From NCBI RefSeq assembly GCF_037026715.1, contig NZ_JBANCG010000002.1:496001-560000 (forward strand): a DNA stretch of 64,000 nucleotides, read 5' to 3'. The notes beneath the pieces were generated by a model. The model was not told the DNA's origin and searched no databases. It was given only the letters and a program-made list of their open reading frames with translations. Source of the stretch: Breoghania sp037026715. Its GTDB lineage: Bacteria; Pseudomonadota; Alphaproteobacteria; Rhizobiales; Stappiaceae. The position numbers and the translations under genes are program-made. Below, piece by piece: positions 51,001 through 57,524 of the stretch (positions within the stretch are counted from its first letter, which is position 1; every line of letters begins with the position of its first letter).

Positions 51001-51992
51001 GCCCGCCGGCCTCCCTGGCAAGACGCTCCGCCCTGCCGAGTGCGGCCGCGGCCCCCGTCGTACAATTTCTCGATCTGCCGCTCCTGAAGGGCGACGAGCC
51101 TGCCTCCGCCTTACGTGCGGCCGCCTTCGCGCGGCCCTGGCTCGGCGGCATGACGGTTTGGCGCTCGGCGAGCGGCGCGGGCTTCGAGGCAGTCGCCGAT
51201 ATCGCGACGCCCGCCACCATGGGCGAACTTTCCGGCCCGCTCCATCCCGGCCCGACCGCGCGCTGGGACCGGGTCAACGAGGTTCACCTCACGCTCCACG
51301 GCGGCGCGCTTTCCGCACGCAACGAACAGGACGTGCTGGCCGGCGCCAATGTCGCCGCCATTCGCTGCGCCGATGGCGGCTGGGAGGTGGTGCAGTTCGC
51401 TTCGGCCGAACTCGTCGGCGCCAATGCCTGGAAGCTCTCGAATCTCCTGCGCGCCCAGGCCGGCACGGATGCGGCGATGGCGGCTGGCGCGGTGGAAGAT
51501 GCCGCCTTCGTGCTGATCGATGCGAGCCTGCCGCTTGTCGATGTCGGCGCCGGCCGGCTGTCGCTGCCGCTTTCCTGGCGCGTGGCACCCATCGGCCGTG
51601 CGATCGACGACGCGGCGGCGACCGCGCTCGACTTCGCGGTCGAAGGCGCTGCACTGCGGCCCTTATCGCCGGTGCATGTGCGGGGCAAGCGCGTGGCGTC
51701 GGGCGACGTCGTCCTCACCTGGATCCGCCGCACGCGGGTCTCCGGCGACGGCTGGGAACAGCTCGACGTGCCGCTGGGCGAGGACGGGGAAGGCTACGAA
51801 CTCGACATTCTCGATGCCCCCGGCGGCGCGACATTGCGCACGCTCAGCGTCGACCAGCCGCGCGCGATCTATGCGGCGGCCGACCAGAGCGCCGATTTCG
51901 GCGCGCCGCCAAACGAACTCCACCTTTCCTTGAGCCAGATTTCCGCGCGCACCGGCCGCGGCACAGCCCGGAGGACCACGATCCATGTCTGA
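48075..51992 (+). CDS. GTA gp15, large baseplate/tail tip protein
   Basis: 1305 residues, the largest GTA protein. The N-terminus has a Gly-zipper-like stretch (VGTFVGGPIGGLIGRTAGAL) and a TED_00-type tail-tip domain with IPRVYGRARLTGQVIWATR. Residues about 430-720 form a GTA TIM-barrel-like domain (AFLIGSEMPGLTTVRSDAGY, DIDFVGIDFYPPLTDW, WLTELGVPAID). The C-terminal part is a phage-tail GpJ-like beta region with FIATDTGTALAFRPA. All segments of the RcGTA homologue appear present. Its last 8 bases overlap the fibre gene. Confidence 0.94.
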   Translation: MATLVLSTIGQAVGTFVGGPIGGLIGRTAGALAGQAIDQRLFGSKSSVKGARLADLDVQSSTEGASIPRVYGRARLTGQVIWATRFEEVVKKEDQGGGKGGGGGGSTTVTTYSYYGNFAVALCEGAVGHIGRIWADGKLLDTSRITVRRYLGTEDQEPDPLIEARQGLGHAPAYRGTAYLVFERMPLAGFGNRLPQIAVEVIRPVDRLEEMVRAVCLIPGAGEFVYSGNPVTLQTGAGTSMSANRHVVHAATDWQASLDELQALCPNLERVALVVAWFGDDLRCGHCRIRPAVEDRDTKSSGLTWLAGGLTRAAAPEVSRKGGRPAYGGTPADQSVMAAIADLKARGLKVTLYPFVLMDVAEDNALENPYGGAAQPAYPWRGRITCHPAAGWPGTVDRTAEAAEQVARFVGSAAPGDFAATASTVFYSGPAEWSWRRFVLHYAHLAAAAGGVDAFLIGSEMPGLTTVRSDAGYPFVDAQVALAADVRTVLGAGTALSYAANWSEYSGHRPDDGSGDVMFHLDPLWASGDIDFVGIDFYPPLTDWRDGTHADSGLALDPNDLGYLRSRLAGGEYYDWYYASEADRVAGIRTPITDGAYGNPWVYRAKDLAGWWSNAHYDRPGGVEAASPTAWVPQSKPIWLTELGVPAIDRGANQPNVFYDPKSSESALPYFSNGARDDYHQRRALEAALSWWGSDHPDLAPDGNAMSSVYGGAMVDPSAIQLWAWDARPWPAFPSDVETWADGENWQLGHWLNGRLGGTGVDGLARAILTDFGITGVDAQVSGFGGAIDGFVIPGPTSARAVLEQLGEIFGFIATDTGTALAFRPALARPHALSRHDLAEAGEGAALFSATRAQESELPAEIRLSFTDPTRDYARISVASRRLAGLSRRVTDADLNIAADPGLMQVSAEARLRDAWAGRERFSFALAEAGAKAGLALEPGDLVTLEGALIRISQIEDGGLRRIEGVSAAPDPLRGRPPASLARRSALPSAAAAPVVQFLDLPLLKGDEPASALRAAAFARPWLGGMTVWRSASGAGFEAVADIATPATMGELSGPLHPGPTARWDRVNEVHLTLHGGALSARNEQDVLAGANVAAIRCADGGWEVVQFASAELVGANAWKLSNLLRAQAGTDAAMAAGAVEDAAFVLIDASLPLVDVGAGRLSLPLSWRVAPIGRAIDDAAATALDFAVEGAALRPLSPVHVRGKRVASGDVVLTWIRRTRVSGDGWEQLDVPLGEDGEGYELDILDAPGGATLRTLSVDQPRAIYAAADQSADFGAPPNELHLSLSQISARTGRGTARRTTIHV

Positions 51993-53424
51993 CACCCCGC
52001 GTCTTTCCCTGCCGCTCATCGAGGCCGCGCAGGCGCAGAAGCACGTCACCCACAACGAGGCGCTGGTGAACCTCGACGCGCTGGTGAACCTCCGCCTCCT
52101 CGACCGCGACCTGAGCGAGCCCGCGGGCGGCGAGACGGACGGCGACGCCTTTCTCGTCGCAAGCCCCGCCGCCGGCGCCTGGGCGGGCGAGGACGGCCAC
52201 ATCGCCTATCTGATCGACGGCGGTTGGCGCTTTTACGCGCCCTTCGACGGGCTGGTCGCCTATGTGGCGGACGAGATGGCGCTGATCGTCCATGCCGGCG
52301 GCGCCTGGGCCGATTTCGCGACATTCCTCGCCCTGCAGAACCTTGCCTCGCTCGGCATCGGCACCACGGCGACGGCGAGCCAGCGGCTTGCCGTGAAATC
52401 GGACGAGGTTCTCTATTCCCACGACGACGTGACGCCGGGAACCGGCAACATGGTCGTCACGCTCAACAAGGCGACTGAGGCCAACGATGCCGGCCACGCC
52501 TACAAGGTCGGCTGGCAGGCGCGCGCGCTCGCCGGTCTCTTCGGCGACGACGACTATCAGGTGAAGGTCTCGGCGGACGGCGCGTCCTTCACCACGGCCT
52601 TCGCCATCGACCATGCGACCGGGGTGGCGCGCTTTCCCTCAGGCCTTTCCGGCGTGCGCGAGGCGCTTGCCGCCACGCGGACCTATCATGTCAACGGCGC
52701 GAGCGGCGACGACGGCAACGACGGACTGACCCCGGTGACGGCGTTCGCCACCATCCAGCGGGCGGTGAACGCCGTGGCGGCGATCGATATGGCGGGCCAG
52801 ACGGCGGTCATCTCGGTCGCGCCGGGAACGTATGCGGAAAACGTGGCCCTGAAGGACCTGGTCAGCGGCCCCTGCGTCATCGTCGGCAACGAGGCGGCGC
52901 CGGAGAACGTTGTGATATCGCCGGCCTCGGGCGTGGGATTTGGCGCAAGCGGCATCACCGGCACCTGGTATCTGCGCGGGATGAAGATCGAGGGGGCGGG
53001 GATCTCGCGGTCGATCTACGCCAATTCCGGCGTCATCATTTTCCGCAACATGGATTTCGGCGCGATTGGTGCGGTGGTGAATTATTACCACATTCTCGCC
53101 GAAGGCAACGCCCGCATCGAGGCGCAGGGAAATTACACGATTTCCGGTGGGGCGGGGGCCCATTGGCGGACAAGCGACAGCGGAATATTGAAGGTTCAGG
53201 GGAAAGCTATCAGTCTCGTCGGATCGCCCGAGTTCACGAACTATTTCACGATTGCGTCCGGGCAAAGCTATCAGTCTGTCTACTCGGACACATTCGAGGG
53301 CGCCGCAATCGGCGCTCGTTATAGAGCCGACGGTAAAGGGTTTATCTTCACGAACGGCGCGGGCACAACATATCTTCCAGGATCTTCAGCGGGAATTGTC
53401 GCTCAGGACGGCTTGCTTATTTAA
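51985..53424 (+). CDS. GTA tail fibre: DUF2793 domain plus beta-helix
   Basis: 479 residues. Residues 1-110 are DUF2793 (SLPLIEAAQAQKHVTHNEAL, LVNLRLLDRDLSEPAGGETD, GWRFYAPFDGLVAYVADEM), the attachment domain of GTA fibres (compare rcc00171). From about residue 230 a right-handed beta-helix starts: TYHVNGASGDDGNDGLTPVT, FATIQRAVNAVAAIDMAG, VAPGTYAENVAL, the pectate-lyase/DUF1565 pattern used by phage tailspikes. The G/C content drops over the last about 250 bases, a sign of mosaic exchange at the receptor-binding end. Starts inside gp15. Confidence 0.9.
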   Translation: MSDTPRLSLPLIEAAQAQKHVTHNEALVNLDALVNLRLLDRDLSEPAGGETDGDAFLVASPAAGAWAGEDGHIAYLIDGGWRFYAPFDGLVAYVADEMALIVHAGGAWADFATFLALQNLASLGIGTTATASQRLAVKSDEVLYSHDDVTPGTGNMVVTLNKATEANDAGHAYKVGWQARALAGLFGDDDYQVKVSADGASFTTAFAIDHATGVARFPSGLSGVREALAATRTYHVNGASGDDGNDGLTPVTAFATIQRAVNAVAAIDMAGQTAVISVAPGTYAENVALKDLVSGPCVIVGNEAAPENVVISPASGVGFGASGITGTWYLRGMKIEGAGISRSIYANSGVIIFRNMDFGAIGAVVNYYHILAEGNARIEAQGNYTISGGAGAHWRTSDSGILKVQGKAISLVGSPEFTNYFTIASGQSYQSVYSDTFEGAAIGARYRADGKGFIFTNGAGTTYLPGSSAGIVAQDGLLI

Positions 53425-53607
53425 TGAAATGATACTGTGTGGCAGAAGCTAAAAAAATAATTTATATTTTTGATATCTCGTTTGGCCGTGCAAAAAGATA
53501 TACTTTTGCCTTGGCGGGAATATTTGGCAAAATTTGTGATTGTAGCAGCCCTGTGTAACTCACCTGACTCTGCTATAAGATGATTCCGCAGAAACGAGGA
53601 TCAGGCG

Positions 53608-54600
53608 ATGAATCTCAGCGTGAAGAGCGTACAACCTATCGATAATCCTCAGATAGATTTCGAAAGATATATTTCGCATAATATTGCTTCGAATATAGAT
53701 CGATCAACGTTGCGCAGCTTGTACGGGGCGCTCAAGTCAAGGAATTGCATCCTTGTTGGCTTCAATGATTATACGAAGCACCTGATCAATGTGCTGCCGC
53801 ATCGCGTTAGTAGGGTGATCGATTTAGATGAATCCTTTTGGGGAATCAGATTTCGCGAGTTTGAGGTGCGAGGACTCTCGGACATCGGAAAAACGGACAC
53901 GCTTCTTTATGTGGATCCTCACCAGATGTATGCGGTTCAGCGCATGCTGAGCGACGTTTCGAGTTCCCCAGCGTTCCAGCAAATCATCATCTCGAATTTT
54001 CACAAGCTCGACATTTCAACGCCTTTGCCGCATTCGCGGCCTGAACGGCTCGGCGAACCCACGTCGATGATGGGTCCGGACACGTTAGGCCTTCTTCGGC
54101 AAGTTGCCTATCACGCTTTGCAGTTTCCGGGCGATATTGCGGAGATTGGAGTGTGGCAGGGGGGGAGCCTCTGGAATCTCATGCGGTTGATGGAGGACGG
54201 AAAGGATACGCGCTTTGTCCATGGGTTCGACGCGTTTGATGACTGGCCGCGTCATAATCCAGAAGCGATCATGTGTATAGACGAAATAGAGAAGCGGTTG
54301 GGATTCTATTCTGGTGGTTTCAAGCTTTATCGTGGGATGATTGAAAAGACCTTGTCGAGTTGCACCGCAAAAAAGCTTTGCTTCCTACATCTCGATATGG
54401 GTTATCGGGAAGAGATACTAGATTGGGCGATCCGGCTCATGTCTGAAGGTGGCGTGATACAGCTAGACAACTACGGACATGTGGCGTCGTGGTCCGCGAA
54501 ATTCGATATGTATTTTGAAAGAAAGGGTATCCGTCTTATTCGAATGCCCTTTTCTTATCAGGCATTTGGATTGATATACCCTCAAGCGAAGAAACGGTAA
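53608..54600 (+). CDS. TylF-like SAM-dependent methyltransferase, AT-rich cargo-type gene
   Basis: 330 residues. N-terminal Rossmann-like part NCILVGFNDYTKHLINVLPH; then the TylF/macrocin O-methyltransferase-like core: ALQFPGDIAEIGVWQGGSL (SAM-binding G-x-G), VHGFDAFDDWPRHN, FLHLDMGYREEILDWAIRLM and GGVIQLDNYG. The acidic HLDMG motif replaces the usual HIDVD. Bases 53641-53700 have only 17 G+C of 60, far below neighbours, so it was probably acquired. It follows the tail fibre and precedes the lysin, with its own terminator. Substrate unknown; sugar or surface-glycan methylation is a guess. Confidence 0.8.
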   Translation: MNLSVKSVQPIDNPQIDFERYISHNIASNIDRSTLRSLYGALKSRNCILVGFNDYTKHLINVLPHRVSRVIDLDESFWGIRFREFEVRGLSDIGKTDTLLYVDPHQMYAVQRMLSDVSSSPAFQQIIISNFHKLDISTPLPHSRPERLGEPTSMMGPDTLGLLRQVAYHALQFPGDIAEIGVWQGGSLWNLMRLMEDGKDTRFVHGFDAFDDWPRHNPEAIMCIDEIEKRLGFYSGGFKLYRGMIEKTLSSCTAKKLCFLHLDMGYREEILDWAIRLMSEGGVIQLDNYGHVASWSAKFDMYFERKGIRLIRMPFSYQAFGLIYPQAKKR

Positions 54601-54642
54601 TTAAGGATTTAACGCGAGCAGAACTGATTTCGTCAATTTTCT

Positions 54643-54675
54643 AAAACCCCGCCGGAGAGGCGGGGTTTTTTATTT
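54643..54675 (+). terminator. Intrinsic terminator after the methyltransferase gene
   Basis: AAAACCCCGCC (54643-54653) pairs with GGCGGGGTTTTTT (54659-54671) around GGAGA. The strong T-run separates the cargo gene from the lysis genes. Confidence 0.9.
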
Positions 54676-54692
54676 TTCTGGAGATCTCCGAC

Positions 54693-55643
54693 ATGCGAAC
54701 GAGTGATCGCGGGCGGGCGTTTATCGCCGCGCACGAAGGGGTCGTGCTGCGCGCCTATCGGGATGTCGCCGGGGTGTGGACCATCGGCATCGGCCACACC
54801 GCACGTGCGGGCGGGCTGAAGCCTGTCGCCGGAATGACCATCACCAGGGCCGAGGCCGAGGCGCAGCTGAAGGCCGATCTCGCCGGGTTCGAGGCGCGTG
54901 TCGCGCGCACCGGCGCCTTTCGCGCGCAAGGTCCCTTCGATGGCGCGGTCTCCTTCGACTTCAACACCGGCCGCATCCACAACGCCTCCTGGGTGGCCCA
55001 TTATCGCGCCGGCCTGTTCGCCCGCGCCGAAGCCTCGCTGATGAGCTGGGTGAAGGCCGGCGGGCGCTCCCGGCCGGGCCTGCGGCGGCGCCGGGAGGCG
55101 GAGGCGGAGCTGATCTTTCGCGGCCGCTACGATCTTTCCCCCGGCGGCGATGCGGCCAAGGGCGGCGGGGACAGTCAGGCGGCCGAACAGGCGACGGGCG
55201 AGGCGGAGCATGCCGCCGCCGGTGCGGCAGCGGCCGCCGAGCCGTCACGCGAGCGCGAGGAGGTGCTGGCCTTCCAGCGCCAGCTGAAGATCCTGAAATT
55301 CTATCGCGGCGCGCTCGACGGGCTTGCCGGGCCTCGGACGCGGGCCGCTGTGCGCGCCTTCCAGCGTGCCCACCCGAACCTTGCCGAGGACGGCCTCGTC
55401 GGGCCGGCGACGCGAGCCGCGCTTGAGCGTGCCGTCAACGCGCTCAAGCGCACGGGCGAAGTCGCCGGCCTGGCAACGGTCTCCGGCGCCGGGGCGGCGG
55501 CGCTCGACGCGACGGCTGGCGGCGGCTGGAGCGATCCTCTCGTCCTTGCCGGCTGCGTCGGGCTCGCGGTTTTCGTCTTTGCGGCGGGCCTCGTTGCCTG
55601 GCGCTATCGCGACGAGCTCCGGCTGCTGGCCGCGCGGCTCTGA
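54693..55643 (+). CDS. Endolysin: GH24 lysozyme with peptidoglycan-binding domain and C-terminal helix
   Basis: 316 residues. The lysozyme catalytic triad fits GH24 exactly: Glu15, Asp24 and Thr30 in AHEGVVLRAYRDVAGVWT. FDGAVSFDFNTGRIHNASW completes the domain (to about 150). An Ala/Glu-rich linker, a PG_binding_1 repeat (LKILKFYRGALDGLAGPRTR, about 195-214), and a C-terminal helix (PLVLAGCVGLAVFVFAAGLV) follow. ATG 54693 lies after GGAG. The membrane helix is unusual for endolysins and may tether it until holin action. Confidence 0.92.
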   Translation: MRTSDRGRAFIAAHEGVVLRAYRDVAGVWTIGIGHTARAGGLKPVAGMTITRAEAEAQLKADLAGFEARVARTGAFRAQGPFDGAVSFDFNTGRIHNASWVAHYRAGLFARAEASLMSWVKAGGRSRPGLRRRREAEAELIFRGRYDLSPGGDAAKGGGDSQAAEQATGEAEHAAAGAAAAAEPSREREEVLAFQRQLKILKFYRGALDGLAGPRTRAAVRAFQRAHPNLAEDGLVGPATRAALERAVNALKRTGEVAGLATVSGAGAAALDATAGGGWSDPLVLAGCVGLAVFVFAAGLVAWRYRDELRLLAARL

Positions 55644-55740
55644 TCCGCCGTTGCCGGCCGCAACGCCTTCGCGCGCTAGCGCGAAAAGCCGCATCCACCA
55701 TCCCCAACCCGGTTCATGCGAAGACGATGAGGAGTTTCCG

Positions 55741-56268
55741 ATGGCCTTTCCGATTGCCGTTCTGCTGCCGATACTGGCCGAGGTCGGCGCGCCGCTCCTG
55801 AAACGGCTGATCGCCCGTCATGCGGGGGATACGGCAAGCGAGGCGGGGGCGGCCGTCATCGACGCGCTGGCCGCCCGCCTTCGCACGGACGCCACACCCG
55901 AGGCTGTGGCGGCGGCCTATCATGCCGACCCGGATGCGGCTGCCTCCGCGATCCGCGAGGTCGAGATCGAGCGGCGCGAGGACTGGGCGGACATGCTGGC
56001 CGACGTCAACGCCACCATGCGCGCGGAACAGGCAGCGCCGGGGCTGCTTTCGCGCATCTGGCGGCCGGTCTTCGGGCTTTTCTATGCGCTGGCCTTCGCA
56101 GCCCTTGCGCTCGCGCTGGTGCGCGCGCTGTGGCGGGGCGACACGGCGGCGATCAACGCGCTGGCCGGTATCTCCGGCTTTCTCATCGCGTTTTACGGCA
56201 TGGGCGCCTCGGTGCTGGGTGTCTATGTCTGGCAGCGCTCGGCGGAAAAGAGGGCGGGGGCCGCGTGA
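55741..56268 (+). CDS. GTA 3TM holin
   Basis: 175 residues. Begins FPIAVLLPILAEVGAPLLKR and ends in a compact hydrophobic block with three helices: FGLFYALAFAALALALVRAL, INALAGISGFLIAFYGMGAS and VLGVYVW (about residues 118-168). The middle is a helical cytoplasmic part with AASAIREVEIERREDWADML. The arrangement matches the holin of 3TMs for gene-transfer-agent release (PF11351). ATG 55741 follows GAGG. It ends the GTA module. Confidence 0.9.
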   Translation: MAFPIAVLLPILAEVGAPLLKRLIARHAGDTASEAGAAVIDALAARLRTDATPEAVAAAYHADPDAAASAIREVEIERREDWADMLADVNATMRAEQAAPGLLSRIWRPVFGLFYALAFAALALALVRALWRGDTAAINALAGISGFLIAFYGMGASVLGVYVWQRSAEKRAGAA

Positions 56269-56345
56269 GGCCGGCGTCCATTGCCGCGCTCCTTGCCGCA
56301 TTCATTCATGTCGCGTTCACGCGTGTTCGGCTAGAAACGGCGATC

Positions 56346-56753
56346 ATGAGTGGCACCCCGTACCCAACCCTCCGCAAAAGGCTCCTGATCGCCGCGCTCG
56401 GCCTCTTCGGCGCGGCGGCGTCGGCGGGCGGCGTGGCGGCGCAGTCGGGCCCTCCGGCCGATGGCCGGCCGGACGAGCCGATGATGGCGCAGTTCATGCC
56501 GCCGCCGCCCCCCGGCGGCGGACACGGCCCGCGCCGCTGCCTGCGTGGCGGAGAAATGCGCCGGGCCGTCAGCGATGGCGAGGCCCTGCCGCTTGGCGCG
56601 ATCATGCGCCGGCTTGGCGGCGGCGAGATCGTGCGGGCCATGCTGTGCGAAACCCATCACGGGCTTGTCTATCGTGTCGCAGTGCTCAACGGTGCGCGGG
56701 TGGACGAGCTGGTCATCGACGCGCGTACCGGCGATATCCTGCGGCGAAGGTGA
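56346..56753 (+). CDS. feuN: PepSY-type periplasmic protein, FeuN-like
   Basis: 135 residues. Signal sequence TLRKRLLIAALGLFGAAASA, a Pro/Gly-rich segment (QFMPPPPPGGGHGP), then PepSY-like EALPLGAIMRRLGGGEIVRA and YRVAVLNGARVDELVIDART GDIL-type end. It lies directly upstream of FeuP/FeuQ, as FeuN does in Sinorhizobium, where FeuN restrains FeuQ in the periplasm. ATG 56346 is chosen over longer readings into the holin 3' end. Symbol based on synteny and domain type. Confidence 0.65.
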   Translation: MSGTPYPTLRKRLLIAALGLFGAAASAGGVAAQSGPPADGRPDEPMMAQFMPPPPPGGGHGPRRCLRGGEMRRAVSDGEALPLGAIMRRLGGGEIVRAMLCETHHGLVYRVAVLNGARVDELVIDARTGDILRRR

Positions 56754-56813
56754 CGGGCGCCTGCGGCGGCGGGAACGCGAAAGCCGGGCGAACCAACAAG
56801 AAGGAGATACGGC

Positions 56814-57524
56814 GTGCGACTGCTCGTTGTGGAAGACGATCCCGATCTCAACCGCCAGCTTGTGGAGGCCTTGCAGGAGGCCGGTTACGCGGTCGACACC
56901 GCCGAGGACGGCGAGGAGGGGCACTTCCTGGGCGATACGGAACCCTATGACGCGGTGGTGCTCGACATAGGCCTGCCGAAGATGGACGGTCTCACCGTTC
57001 TGGAGACGTGGCGGGCGGACGGGCGCACCATGCCGGTGCTGCTGCTGACCGCGCGCGACCGCTGGTCGGACAAGGTCGCGGGCATCGACGCGGGCGCCGA
57101 CGACTATGTCGCCAAGCCCTTCCACATCGAGGAGGTGCTGGCGCGCCTGCGCGCGCTGCTGCGCCGGGCGGCGGGGCACGCGAGCAACGAGCTCGTCTGC
57201 GGCCCGATCCGCCTCGACACCCGCACCAGCCGGGTGACCAGCGACGGCACGCCGATCAAGCTCACCTCGCACGAATACCGCCTGCTCGCCTATCTGATGC
57301 ACCACATGGGCCGCATCGTCTCGCGAACGGAACTGACCGAACACCTGTACGATCAGGATTTCGATCGCGATTCCAACACGATCGAGGTCTTCATCGGCCG
57401 CCTGCGCAAGAAGCTCGACACCGACGTGATCGAGACCGTGCGCGGCCTCGGCTACCGTCTCAATTCGCCAGATGGCGCGGTTGAGGGCGAGGACGCACCC
57501 GGCGGAGAGAGTGCCGCGCGGTGA
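56814..57524 (+). CDS. feuP: OmpR/PhoB-family response regulator, FeuP-like
   Basis: 236 residues. Receiver: acidic pair D8/D9 in LLVVEDDPDLN, phospho-Asp51 in VVLDIGLPKMDG, Lys101 in VAKPFH. Winged-helix domain: LTSHEYRLLAYLMHHMGRIV, TIEVFIGRLRKKLDTDVIET. The sequence SHEYRLLAYLMHHMG with YDQDFDRDSNTIEVF is strongly FeuP-like; in rhizobia FeuP activates osmoadaptive ndvA and other genes. GTG start after AAGGAG. Its stop overlaps the kinase start (GTGA). Confidence 0.9.
   Translation: MRLLVVEDDPDLNRQLVEALQEAGYAVDTAEDGEEGHFLGDTEPYDAVVLDIGLPKMDGLTVLETWRADGRTMPVLLLTARDRWSDKVAGIDAGADDYVAKPFHIEEVLARLRALLRRAAGHASNELVCGPIRLDTRTSRVTSDGTPIKLTSHEYRLLAYLMHHMGRIVSRTELTEHLYDQDFDRDSNTIEVFIGRLRKKLDTDVIETVRGLGYRLNSPDGAVEGEDAPGGESAAR

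Larger units (their letters stand above)
33683..56268 (+). mobile_element. RcGTA-like gene transfer agent cluster with in-line fibre and lysis genes
   Basis: Ordered small terminase-like, TerL, portal, gp3.5, protease, capsid, gp6-gp9, tail chaperones, tape measure, gp12-gp15, fibre, endolysin and holin, all on the plus strand. Integrase, repressor, replication, excision genes and flanking att-like repeats are absent, and the tape measure is short, all characteristic of a domesticated gene transfer agent rather than a prophage. Interrupted by palindromic repeats, four small minus-strand genes and one AT-rich cargo-like gene. Confidence 0.9.

Noticed and set aside
33683..56268. Interpretation as an ordinary integrated prophage
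   Set aside because: There is no integrase, repressor, replication gene or att-like flanking repeat, and gene order and sizes (gp3.5, gp10.1, short tape measure, NlpC, TIM-barrel gp15) fit gene transfer agents.
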